This document shows, piece by piece, positions 21,401-31,269 of a stretch of 60,368 nt of DNA. This stretch comes from Branchiostoma floridae. Its lineage: Eukaryota; Chordata; Leptocardii; Amphioxiformes; Branchiostomatidae. The notes under the pieces were generated by a model, which worked only from the letters and a program-made list of their open reading frames with translations, had not been told where the DNA came from and made no database searches. The stretch covers positions 20,803,306 to 20,863,673 of the forward strand of contig NC_049988.1 in assembly GCF_000003815.2 (NCBI RefSeq). The letters run 5' to 3'. Within the stretch, counting starts at the first letter, position 1. The number at the start of each line of letters is the position of its first letter. The translations under genes were made by a program, and so were the position numbers.

Positions 21401-23882
21401 TACAACTATGAGCAGGGACGGGAGCTGGGACACCCACATTAACAACACCGTAAACAAGGCAAACCAAGTCTTGGGTTTCCTGCAGGAGAAATCTCAAGAT
21501 TAGTTCAAAATGTAATAAGGCCAAGGCTTATAAATCTTTTGTGAGACCACTCTTAGATTATGCTGCAACGGTGTGGGACCCGTACACTCAGAAAAACACG
21601 AGCAAAATAGAAGCAGTGCAGAGGAGAGCTGCCCGGTTCGCTTGTAACCGTTTTCACAACACCACTAGTGTGTCAAATATGCTAGATTCTTTGGGATGGG
21701 AATCGTTAGAGCAAAGGAGAAAGCTCACTCGAGTTGGCATGTTGTACAAAATTCAGCATGACTCTGCCCAGTGCCCCATTATTAAGAACAAATTGGTCTC
21801 ACCACCTGCAAGGCAGAGGAGGGCGCATAGTCGACAACTGAAAAGGATAAACACAAGAACCCAATACCGCAGCGGTTCCTTTCTACCCAGGACAATTAGA
21901 GACTGGAACGCCCTTCACAGCAGTACCGTGGAGGCAGCGACTTTTAACATCTTTAAGTCGCTGGCTGCCGCGGAATAATCCAAGTCACTACAACCCCGGA
22001 CAGCTCTATGGTGATGGACCAGGCACGACTAATGAGTTACGGATCATGGTTGATATTAACAACAGTAGTAAACCTTCGCGTATTGCGCACCACTCCACTA
22101 CAACAACTACAGCTCAGGGGACAACAGTTAGAGCAGGTCCCAGCCGCAAAGCTACTAGGAGTGCATGTGGATCAGTACCTGACTTGGGACGTTCACATCA
22201 CTAACATAGTGAAGAAGTGTAACTCAAGCATGTGTCAACTGAACAGTATAAGAAACAAACTACCTCCTAGGATAAGGAAGGACCTGGCACAAACCCTGGT
22301 ACTCTCTCATTTGGATTATTGTTCTTCAGTGTGGGGAAACACAACAGCCAAGAACATCAAACGTCTCCAAGTGGTACAAAACAGAGCAGCAAGGTTTGCC
22401 CTTCGATGTGATAACAAGACGGACAGTGCAACAAGGTTACACATCTTGGGTTGGTCACCAGTAAAGGAAAGAATACAACAAAGACGTTTTGCCACATTCT
22501 GCAAGAAAGTGCACACAGGACTACCAAAACCACTGTACAACCAACTCACATTCCAGTCAGCCAACAGTCGGTACCAAACACGGTCAAGAACAACAAACTG
22601 CATCAAACTGTCAAAACCTAGGACGAATGCAGAAAGGAAGCGCTTCCTCTACCGAATGGCTTGCCACTGGAACACAGTTACTAAATGAACTTATTTTCTC
22701 TCAGTTGTATAGTTTGCAATGTATATATTATGTTTGTATGTATGTATGTAATGTTGTGCGTGTATTAATGTATTTTATGTTGACCACTGGAAGAATAGCT
22801 GGCAACATAATGTTATAATAGCTAAAAGTGGATCTGAATAAATTCAAAGTCATAATGTTCTACACGAAGTACGTGGGCTTTCAAAGAAGAAGAAGAAGAT
22901 TATCACTGCACCTATCAATAACACGCCTGTAAAGCCCCTTTTACAAATCAAGAAGTCAGCTCGGCCGACTTGTCGGCGAGTTCCAAAGGGGCATTTTCGG
23001 CAGGAGTATGACCGGCGTTTTGGCGATTGCTAGGGCTTCGGGCGACTTTTAAAAGCTCGCCCGTTGGAATTTAAACCTCCGCGTGATGTCAGTTGTGCAC
23101 CAAAAAAGCAGAAAGATAATTACTTTAACTTTCCCGAGTGAAACACTGAGCCCCGTCCAATTTTTGACGGAGCATATTATTTGATGAAGAATACAGCCGA
23201 AACTCGGGCGATGTTGAAATTTGGAGAGCTCTGACCGATCTACGAATTCGGCCGGCGTTCGCATGAATTGTAAAGCCGGCTTTAGGAGGCTTCCCGCTAT
23301 GTCATTTCGGCGCCTGCAAAAATACTGATGGTCATATAATGCCCCTCTGTATGGTAGCAGCTAGAAATTATTCTAATAATAATCTCTTAATAAAAAAATA
23401 TCTACTGATTGTAAATATGACGATACTCGTTACAAAAGGCACGAAACAAGAATGTCGGCTACCTGCAGACGTGGACGTTGCGTGACGTTTCACATCGGTT
23501 TCTTCGTACGTGTCTGTAGACGTTTCTCGCTCTTCTTGCGGCTTTTCAGCACCGTTGCCATGGCGGATACACCCGCGGGAACCACCCTGATGGACAGGAG
23601 GGGGTTGTGGCGGTGGCCCGCTGGTTCCCACCTCCCCTGGGGTGACTCCTGCTGCCGCCCCACCCCACGTAAAGACGGCGGCAGATCTTCATCCTTGATT
23701 GTGTAGTACACTCTCTCAGCTTCTGCGTACGTGTTTGGAGAAGTTCCTTCGTCTTGTTGCCGCTGGTCAGAAGCACCTTTGGGCAGACGGACAGGAGGGG
23801 GTTGGGGCGGCGGCCCGCTGGTTTGGCCGCTCCGGCCAGGGCGCGGGAAAGGGGACCGGACCGGTTCTGCTTGCTCGTACAT
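15267..23882 (-). CDS. Type II membrane protein (right copy, incomplete, possible frameshift)
   Basis: Minus-strand paralogue of the gene at 13293, facing it. The first exon starts with ATG at 23882 (again MYEQAEPVRSPFPRP) and ends at 23463 with the same CTGCAG|GTAGCC donor. The second exon is 15412-15267 (CTCTGCAG|ACC to GAG|GTAAAC); it encodes DRTYPGGASGRR and a membrane helix AGIAVLLALLAVGLAPL, four residues longer before the helix than the left copy. Phases match the left copy. Within the first exon the frame that starts at 23882 and the frame that ends correctly at 23463 differ, and the second half (from about 23630) repeats the SGPPPQPPPV stretch. So either an internal duplication caused a frameshift, or there is a small intron. 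The first half also carries YYTI, a YxxI-type tyrosine motif. Later exons would fall in the gap 14773-15154. Its intron of about 8 kb holds the 40-bp satellite. It may be a pseudogene. Confidence 0.5.
15796..16304. repeat. Minisatellite, 30-bp unit
   Basis: About 17 copies of a unit containing CCACTGTAGGGAGGGCGGG. Thirty is divisible by three, so long frames stay open on both strands with ten-residue periods (for example PTVVQPTPAL). No start, splice or domain context supports a gene. Confidence 0.95.
16305..17370. other. Unassigned stretch between two arrays
   Basis: No coding exon recognised. GCTGTCGCCTGA/ACTGTCGCC-like phrases recur at about 16482, 16645 and 16811, suggesting an old dispersed repeat. 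On the minus strand this is intronic to the right receptor-like copy. Confidence 0.35.
17371..21140. repeat. Satellite array, 40-bp unit
   Basis: Head-to-tail copies of a 40-bp unit beginning ATAACACGCCTGTAAGGC, spanning about 3.8 kb with a gap inside. Each unit holds the short hairpin GCCTGTAAGGC. Variants include CACC/CATC, GGTAGGGG and a 4-bp insertion giving GGTTATAATCAC, which recurs at about 18992, 19275, 20130 and 20895 and points to a higher-order or block duplication. The end at 21140 is cut by LINE fragments, and the array resumes for less than one unit at 22901. Confidence 0.97.
17790..18729. other. Assembly gap (940 N) inside satellite
   Basis: Unknown bases within the 40-bp array. 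The true array length is therefore uncertain. Confidence 0.98.
21141..21978 (+). pseudogene. LINE reverse-transcriptase C-terminal fragment (CR1/L2-like)
   Basis: The fragment starts right at the array edge with RLFADDTAVYK, the catalytic motif C, and runs through KCVYMPVTR, the WDPYTQ/VQRRAAR block and FLPRTIRDWNAL to TAA at 21976. One frameshift near 21485 divides it: the upstream part is in the frame of 21153 and the downstream part in that of 21541. The same blocks occur in the LINE at 2603-4815 with clear divergence, so it is a related but different copy. Truncated at the 5' end. Confidence 0.85.
22008..22900 (+). pseudogene. Second LINE C-terminal fragment plus 3' UTR
   Basis: From 22008 to TGA at 22688 the frame shows KLLGVHVDQYLTWDVHI, LVLSHLDYCSSVWG and VVQNRAARFAL, the C-terminal part of a second non-LTR element lineage, different from the fragment just upstream. 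A 3' UTR follows with AATAAA at about 22838 and a (GAA)n tail at 22884-22898, abutting resumed 40-bp satellite. The catalytic RT core is absent. The first 70 bases read poorly and may hold a frameshift. Confidence 0.8.
22930..23284. mobile_element. Possible MITE with imperfect inverted ends
   Basis: The left end TAAAGCCCCTTTTACAAATC resembles the reverse complement of the right end (TAAAGCCGGCTTTACAATTC). The interior is CG-rich with several inverted GGCCGAC/GTCGGC pieces and no ORF. The satellite phrase GGCAGGAGTAT reappears at 23000, which would instead suggest a smaller insertion at about 22932-22999. I cannot choose between these. Confidence 0.35.
23463..23882 (-). CDS. Cytoplasmic-tail exon of the right receptor-like copy
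   Basis: Contains the ATG (23882), the proline-rich tail and, in another frame, a second tail-like segment ending TDTYEETDVKRHATSTSAG before the GT donor at 23462-23461. The 420-bp length is a multiple of three, while the donor phase needs one extra base; this is the numerical trace of the frame conflict. Confidence 0.65.
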
Positions 23883-23891
23883 TTGGGCAGT

Positions 23892-24671
23892 NNNNNNNNN
23901 NNNNNNNNNNNNNNNNNNNNNNNNNNNNNNNNNNNNNNNNNNNNNNNNNNNNNNNNNNNNNNNNNNNNNNNNNNNNNNNNNNNNNNNNNNNNNNNNNNNN
24001 NNNNNNNNNNNNNNNNNNNNNNNNNNNNNNNNNNNNNNNNNNNNNNNNNNNNNNNNNNNNNNNNNNNNNNNNNNNNNNNNNNNNNNNNNNNNNNNNNNNN
24101 NNNNNNNNNNNNNNNNNNNNNNNNNNNNNNNNNNNNNNNNNNNNNNNNNNNNNNNNNNNNNNNNNNNNNNNNNNNNNNNNNNNNNNNNNNNNNNNNNNNN
24201 NNNNNNNNNNNNNNNNNNNNNNNNNNNNNNNNNNNNNNNNNNNNNNNNNNNNNNNNNNNNNNNNNNNNNNNNNNNNNNNNNNNNNNNNNNNNNNNNNNNN
24301 NNNNNNNNNNNNNNNNNNNNNNNNNNNNNNNNNNNNNNNNNNNNNNNNNNNNNNNNNNNNNNNNNNNNNNNNNNNNNNNNNNNNNNNNNNNNNNNNNNNN
24401 NNNNNNNNNNNNNNNNNNNNNNNNNNNNNNNNNNNNNNNNNNNNNNNNNNNNNNNNNNNNNNNNNNNNNNNNNNNNNNNNNNNNNNNNNNNNNNNNNNNN
24501 NNNNNNNNNNNNNNNNNNNNNNNNNNNNNNNNNNNNNNNNNNNNNNNNNNNNNNNNNNNNNNNNNNNNNNNNNNNNNNNNNNNNNNNNNNNNNNNNNNNN
24601 NNNNNNNNNNNNNNNNNNNNNNNNNNNNNNNNNNNNNNNNNNNNNNNNNNNNNNNNNNNNNNNNNNNNNNN
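23892..24671. other. Assembly gap (780 N)
   Basis: Unknown bases, immediately upstream of the right receptor-like start codon, so its promoter is not visible. Confidence 0.98.
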
Positions 24672-26212
24672 GGGGGGGGCTGGTGCATTGGAAGTCGGAT
24701 CAAAATTTTTTTTGATGGCCCTCCCCCCATCTCAAAAAAAATTAACGTGACCCTCCCCCTCCACCTAAAAAAAAAAATCAACATGACCCTCCCCCCGACA
24801 GGCATCATTAAACAGGTATACGTAGAAAAACAACCGATATAAAAATAATCTTAATATAGACGTCGGGGCACAAGGGCGCCAGTGTTCTCGCCAGGATTTT
24901 TTCACAGCGTCGGGGCAGGGGTCCGGGGGAAAATTTGGATTTTCAAACCCTCTAAAACAGAATTTCCTGCAACTTGAGAGGAAAATTATGTCCTTGAGAT
25001 TGGATGCCGGTTGCCTTTTTTACTCCCGTTTTTCAGTAATCGACGTCCGCCCTCTCCCCAAAAATACGTTATTTCTATAAGCTCGGGGAATCAGCAGTCC
25101 GTGATCTGGCCCGGGTATTATTTGTCCAGTCATGTCTATATGACAATTTTGGGGTTTTGCTTCCAAACAGGGCTCTAGCCAGTGAGTTCGTCAGCCCATG
25201 GAAAAATCCTGCCAATTTTTTTCCGGCATTGAATATTAAAAGAATGCCTACCTCGTGCGATCGATGTTGCGCCCTCCCGCATCAAATGCTAGTAGTTTTT
25301 CCAGAGGATAGAATAAACGGCGCCATCACACCTTGTGTTTTTTTTTCTATTTTGCCCGATGATTTTACTCAAATTTATCATTTATCGAATCGGTCGGGTT
25401 TTACAAGGCCGCGACGCCATTTTCCACGAGCGTGCGTTTGTTTCGTGCGACCTCAGGTAACCCCGTTTACGGCGTGAAATCTTTGGCTCACCGCTGGATT
25501 TCTTTTTACATAGACAGAGTAGAGTAGACCAAGAACGTTATACATTATACGAAGGAGGGCGATCTGCTGCATCTTTGGCAGTGATCAGTGCCGGTGTAGT
25601 CTTGAAGGAGTAGCCAGAAAAGACGTGCTGGGCGCTGCAATCGACAGTCCGTCTGGGGAGGGGGGCGTGCCGCGCCATGTGCTACGGACGGCAATGCCAG
25701 TGCACAGCCGACTCGATCGACACTTGACAACAATATTGCGGCCCCTTTTTCTGCCGCAAATTTTGTCTTCTTGAAACAAAAGAAATGTTTTAAATAAAAC
25801 ATTAAGAGCATAGTTTTGGATTCTTCACATATTTACCTTGCACCGCTTTTGTAACTTAAATATTTTGGGAAACTCAGCCGAGCCGAGTGCGTCTTTCCAG
25901 AAAAAAATAAGTCTGTAGACGGAATGACGTATGCCTGGCGGGAACACTGGTCCAGGACAGCGCCACTTTGGGGGGCCTAGGGGGGCAAAGCCCACCGGAA
26001 GCTCTTGCATTTTAGGCTATTCAGAAGGCTTATTTTATCAGTTTTAGGGCCATGTCAAGATATCAAAACAAAAAGAGTATAAACAATTCTTTAAAAAAAA
26101 TTAACATGGCCCTCCCCCTATCTAAAAAACACTATATCTAAAAAAAAATAACATGGCCCTCCCCCCACCTCAAAAAAATTAACATGCCCCCCCCCACTAA
26201 CGCACCAGCCCT
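24672..26212. mobile_element. Candidate DNA-transposon remnant with two nested inverted-repeat pairs
   Basis: The outer pair is GGGGGGCTGGTGCATT at 24674-24689 and its inverse near 26198-26214. The inner pair is CCAGTGTTCTCGCCAGG at 24879-24895 against 25934-25950 (one mismatch). Between them are short direct repeats of AACATGGCCCTCCCCC with A-runs. No transposase frame is visible. The left end touches a gap, so the target duplication cannot be tested. Confidence 0.4.
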
Positions 26213-26903
26213 CCCCCCTGATAAATATCGTACAGTCCCTAAACTCAGAGACGTATTTTCAAGCGGTTTAGTTTTTACAATGTGACTCGTACATGAGACA
26301 CGTCAGTGTATTTGGTCCAGCCTGGTAGTGACTGCACCAGCTTCTCTGTGTTGGTGGAGGGAGGGGGTTAGATAGAAGTTGTAGTTAGAGTGAGTATGAA
26401 CACAGTAACTCTGAACGTTTGTAGGGCAGTAGGTATTTATAGGTTTCGTCTAAAGTCATCGTAAGCTAGTTGGGGAATTTTGCATTTTTAACACTTAACT
26501 TTCCAATCCTGAGCTTTGAATTATCTGCTTTGCATGAGGTTTAATGTTATCAGAGCTCGCATACCAAAGTCTGTAACTGTTACAGTAACGTTTAAAAGTC
26601 TCAAATAGCAAAGTCTGACAGTTTGCTGATCCCGGAGACAACGCTAGCAAACTCACACTGTGGTACGGCCGTGCTGTGCTGTTGGAAGGTTTTATCGGTC
26701 AGGGCACAACATTTTCATATGTGTAAGAAAATTGCTGCAACTTTATAAAGGCCTATAACAAAGGAGCTTCCGCAATAAATACCAGCAGTTCTGATATTGT
26801 GCCTCTTTTTCTCATTTTTGCAATACTGCAATAAAAGGAAGTCTGTAGTAGTAGTAATTCACTATGTTCTGCTGCTGCAGCAGTCTTCTTCTTTGGTACC
26901 CCA
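26213..26903. other. Unassigned stretch
   Basis: AT-rich with no recognised exon or repeat. Confidence 0.35.
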
Positions 26904-27074
26904 GATAGCCCCCCAAATGGCAATATTGGGGGGTTGGGGGGGGGGGGGGTTGAGGTCCTGGGTTAGGGCGGGCAGCCCTCCTGCCTGGCACGGAAGAACT
27001 CAATAGTGAGAGCAATTACCACCGTGCCATGCAGGGAATTCCACTCCGGCATGGTACTTGGGAAGAATGCAAAA
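26904..27074 (-). mobile_element. 3' end of a LINE, same family as 2520-4815
   Basis: On the minus strand the frame MPEWNSLHGTVV...EFFRARQEGCPP ends in TAA at the same place as the larger LINE at 2603, and the following 3' UTR (CCCAAAT with G/C runs) also matches. It is a strongly 5'-truncated copy, less than 200 bp. Confidence 0.78.
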
Positions 27075-27098
27075 CCCTGGACACCCTGCAGTTGCAAT

Positions 27099-27504
27099 TA
27101 GGGGTGGGTACCGGTACAGAAAATCCAGGTCCGGTTCAGGTCCAGATGATCAGGTCCAGGTCCAGACCTGAACCGGACCTGATGCAGTATGACTCATGCC
27201 AATGGTCCATTTCACTACAAAGAAATGTTTGGTGGAGTATTAGCCTTACACTGGCGTTTTAAAATCCTACAACGCTAACTGCGCCTGTGCGATTGGCTGT
27301 AGAACTTGGTATAAATTACTATAAACTCTACTTCACTGTTATTATTTTCTTCCACCTGCAAGCGCCAAAACGTGTGAATGCTTGATGAAATAAAATGTTA
27401 ATTTTCTAATTGGTCCAACATCCGGTCCATCTAATTTTTTCAGATCCGGTTTTTCTGGACCGGTCCAATAAGAAAAAACGGTTTTGTACCGATTCCCAGC
27501 CCTA
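27099..27504. mobile_element. Non-autonomous hAT-like element, 406 bp
   Basis: The left end TAGGGGTGGGTACCGGTAC pairs with the right end, which reverse-complements to TAGGGCTGGGAATCGGTAC. An 8-bp target duplication flanks it: GTTGCAAT at 27091-27098 and GCTGCAAT at 27505-27512, one mismatch. The length of the duplication and the TAGGG(N)TGGG end fit hAT. Sub-terminal CAGGTCCAGG-type repeats and inverse GGTCC motifs occur, with no ORF. Confidence 0.78.
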
Positions 27505-27685
27505 GCTGCAATCAGTCTTTCTTCAACTCTCTCCACTTCATCCCGCTTCCTTAGCTCCCATATTTTTCTTTCTGACCACAGTGGTCCTGGCCCTCATTCC
27601 CTTAGTAATCACAGCAGGTATTACAGTGCCTTCCTTTTCAAGACTTGTACGTCAGTCAATTGTGAAAACACAGAAGTTTTAGGAA

Positions 27686-27716
<31 letters not shown>

Positions 27717-29075
27717 GAGAGAGAGTGGACCAAATGTCAGAAAGACAGCTGAAGCCACGTAGTTCATCTAGAACTTTTATTCAGCCTGTCACACAGACCG
27801 GCTTCACCAATGTGGCTCCTACAGCGGGGCAGGCTCAAATGAGCAAAGAACACAAAATCTTTATAAAGTATGAAAAGTCTTACAAAAAACAAGCTTCCAT
27901 CAAAATTATATCAGCAGTATTTCTGACACTTTGCTTCCTGGCCTCCTTTTCCACAACAAAAGGAACAGTGAAGTCTGGCTTTAAGTCCTGATAGATACAG
28001 TGTAAATTTATCGGCACTTTGAATGATGTGATCTGTATCTTGTTATCGTGTGACCCTTCCCTCATGACCTCAATGAAAAGTGACCTGCAGGCCGATTTTA
28101 GCTTGCATGAAAAACATGTTTCAAAACAGTTTCATCTTTGGCCAAAAATAATTAATTTCTTGTTTCTTTGATATTTTTGAAGTCCTGTCGATCAAGAATA
28201 TTCTTGATTTCTTAGTTGTTCTATTTAGTCATTGTTTGAAATATTACCTGGCCTTGTGTGTTTGTTTTTTTCCTTTAAGAAGGCCGCTTTTCATAGAGGT
28301 CGACTTGGGAGGATTATCAGGGGTCATTTGGATAACTCAGAATACATCACAAATACAAAGGATAGATGACAATGATTATAGTAATGAAACAAGTAATAAC
28401 CGCTAAGTCCATGTTGACAATGTCTCCATTTTGGTCTGTCAGAGGATTTTTTCTCAGCCGACTCGACCCATTTCCTGACAAAATGGCAGAACCAAGAAAC
28501 TAGCTGGCTGTTGCTGAAGTAAAGTTTTTTTAAGTTCCTCCATTTTCCATCCTGCCTGTCACACATTTTGACAAAAATGCTTGCGGGAAAAAGAAACGAG
28601 GTAATGAATGTGATACATCCAAACCAGCAGCTTCCCACTTTCTAGAATGCTCTTCACATTGAAGAAGGCTACGTGTAAAAACAGAGGAGTGACTATCACT
28701 GTATATTACTGCTTCATTAGTTTACTTTAGCGTGTTATGACAACTTTGTTGATTAAGTCCTAAATCAGGTGAAAAACAAGGTTGTATTTTGGCCACCTTC
28801 TACATTTTACTGGTCAGTTTTACTGCAGATGACCGGACAGTGGTGGTGAGAGTTCCGCCTGACCTGTCGTCTACGGACGTCCTGGAAAATGAGCAGAATT
28901 AGCAGGGATGAGATGTCGACAGATGTGTTTTGACATGATAATAATAACAAGAACAATGATAAAGAGCTTGGTCTGGTACCTAAGCGTTTGAACGTTTACT
29001 GCAGGGAGGGTTTCTGGAAATGGTGCAGTTATAACCAGTACCTGGATCAGCCTGGCACATGAAGCAGAGCCGCAA
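27505..29075. other. Mostly unassigned; one exon-like block
   Basis: A (TA)n/(GA)n microsatellite lies at 27697-27725. Apart from the candidate exon at 28829 nothing is recognised. The stretch ends in the gap at 29076. Confidence 0.4.
28829..28902 (+). CDS. Candidate terminal exon, unrecognised
   Basis: After a good acceptor (TTTTACTGCAG) one frame reads DDRTVVVRVPPDLSSTDVL and stops at TAG 28900-28902. The peptide looks coding, but there is no matching upstream exon in view and 74 bp is little evidence. Confidence 0.25.
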
Positions 29076-29175
29076 NNNNNNNNNNNNNNNNNNNNNNNNN
29101 NNNNNNNNNNNNNNNNNNNNNNNNNNNNNNNNNNNNNNNNNNNNNNNNNNNNNNNNNNNNNNNNNNNNNNNNNNN
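29076..29175. other. Assembly gap (100 N)
   Basis: Exactly 100 unknown bases, commonly a placeholder of unknown true size. Confidence 0.98.
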
Positions 29176-29339
29176 GCTCCAGAGCGGGAAAAAGAGAAAC
29201 GCGCACGGCGGCTTTGAGGCCGGTGGACGCCAACCAGCGAACGAGCCGCGTTCAAGACCAGATATGCCATAGATTACCGCAACTCCCGCGGGACCGCGCG
29301 CGCCGGGCCGAGACGGGAGGGTCCTATTTTCCACAAGGG

Positions 29340-29440
29340 GAGAGTAACAAACAACCGGCGGCAAACCGGCAACGGGGGTTATACAGGCACTGTAACAACC
29401 GGCGGCAAACCGGCAACGCGGGTTATACAGGCACTGTGGA
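29340..29440. repeat. Direct duplication of about 43 bp
   Basis: AACAACCGGCGGCAAACCGG occurs twice (about 29348 and 29394), followed each time by GTTATACAGGCACTGT. Confidence 0.85.
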
Positions 29441-29461
29441 AAACGGGATGCTGCAGAGGCT

Positions 29462-30080
29462 TGGGTGGGTAAGGAACTGGGTGGGATAGAGGCGGGGTCA
29501 GTAGGAGACGGGGTGGGTTATAGAGGGCGGCGGAAAGGGTTAGAGGTGGGGAAGGGTTAGGGCTGGGGAAGGGACGGGCTCAGGGTAAGGGACGGGCTGG
29601 GTAAGGGTTAGGGCTGGGTAAGGGACTGGGTGGGTGATAGACGGCGGCGGAAAGGGTTAGAGGTGAGTAAGGGTTAGGGCTGGGTAAGGGTTAGGGCTGG
29701 GTAAGGGACGGGGTGGGGAATGGACGGGCTGGGTAAGGGACGGGCTGGGTAAGGGTTAGGGCTGGGTAAGGGACGGGTGGGTAAGGGACGGGCTGGGTAA
29801 GGGACGGGCTGGGTAAGGGACGGGGTGGGGTGGGTAAGGGACGGGATGCGTAAGGGACGGGGTGGGGAAGGGACGGGCTGGGGAAGGGACGGGCTGGGGA
29901 AGGGACGGGGTGGGGAAGGGACGGACTGGGTAAAGGACGGGCTGGGTAAGGGACGGGCTGGGTAAGGGACGGGTGGGGAAGGATTAGGGCTGGGGAAGGG
30001 ACGGGGTGGGTGAGGGACGGGTGGGTAAGGGAAGTGGTCTTCAAAGGACAAGGTTCGGTTAGGGACGGGGGTGGGCTAGG
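29462..30080. repeat. G-rich minisatellite, about 16-bp unit with TTAGGG variants
   Basis: Units such as CTGGGTAAGGGACGGG alternate with GGGTTAGGGCTGGG. The top strand is extremely G-rich, with runs of three or four G every few bases, favouring G-quadruplexes. TTAGGG appears often but never as a uniform telomeric run. Confidence 0.93.
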
Positions 30081-30524
30081 GACCGGAGGAAGATAGGTGT
30101 CGTGGTCAGTCAGGGATGGGTTTGATAGAAAGAAGCGGGTATCGAGAGATGTCCACAGGAAGTGCCTTTGTAACTGAGTTAGAGGGAGGAAATCTACATT
30201 TGCGAGAACGAATGAAAGAAGACAGAATATGTCCCACGCTGAGCCCTGCTGTGATAGAGTCTGTCCGCCGTGTAGCCGGGACCTGGCAATTTGTCAGGTC
30301 CATTTTATGGAAGTTTCGTCTTGTATTCATGACTTGTAAAATCGGACAATGTTTTACGGAGAGATTTTTATACATTCCTAGTTTATAGGAAGTGATAAAA
30401 TAGAAGGTATATTTTACATATGCACACAAAGCGGTGTTCTCTGGTCCCCGGTCCCACATAAACGCTGCTGGTGGCCGATGGGAAAGTTAATGACAACGCA
30501 AAGACAGGTTTATTTTAGTATATT
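30081..30524. other. Unassigned stretch between arrays
   Basis: A 90-codon open frame from 30116 has no recognisable domain or splice context; I do not call it. Confidence 0.35.
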
Positions 30525-31055
30525 AACTCCTTCAGCGGCGGAAACAGGTTTGTGTTGTAGCTCCGTTCCTACAACAGCGGAAACAGGTTTGTGTTGTAAC
30601 TCCGTTCATACAGCGGCGAAAACAGGTTTGTGTTGTAACTCCGTTCCTACAGCGGCGGGAACAGGTTTGTGTTGTAACTCCGTTCCTACAGCGGCGGAAA
30701 CAGGTTTGTGTTGTAACTCCGCTCCTACAGCGGCGGGAACAGGTTTGTGTTGTAATTCCGTTCCTACAGCAGCGGGAACAGGTTTGTGTTGTACAGTAGC
30801 TCCGTTCCTACAACGGCGGAAACAGGTTTGTGTTGTAATTCCGTTCCTACAGCAGCGGAAACAGGCTTGTGTTGTAACTCCGCTCCTACAGCGGCGGGAA
30901 CAGGCTTGTGTTGTAACTCCGTTCCTACAACGGCGGAAACAGGTTTGTGTTGTAACTCCGTTCCTACAGCGGCGGGAACAGGTTTGTGTTGTAACTCCAT
31001 TCCTACAGCGGCTGAAACAGGTTTGTGTTGTAACTACATTCCTACAGCGCAACAA
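30525..31055. repeat. Minisatellite, 39-bp unit
   Basis: About 13 copies of a unit containing CAGGTTTGTGTTGTAACTCC. Thirty-nine is divisible by three, giving 13-residue periodic open frames on both strands, which I treat as non-coding. Confidence 0.95.
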
Positions 31056-31269
31056 ACGAACAGGAAGTAATGAAACTGAACCCCGCCATTTCCCGATGAC
31101 GTCACCACCGGTCGTCAGGGCCGTAAAATTAGTAATTTTCTCATCACGATGCGCTCGCGTGGGGACGGCTGGTAATTAGATCTCGCACCGGCGTGAGGCG
31201 GCTCTTTCATCAAGATAGCATGTCCAAACACGGAACAGGACAGCCTAAAATAAAACCCTTCGGGACCAT

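Noticed and set aside
29462-30080. Telomere or chromosome end
   Set aside because: TTAGGG is interspersed with other G-rich units and the sequence continues for 30 kb on both sides.
30478-31179. ORF of 233 codons with CCNSVPTAAETGL repeats
   Set aside because: 39-bp minisatellite translation; the opposite strand is equally open.
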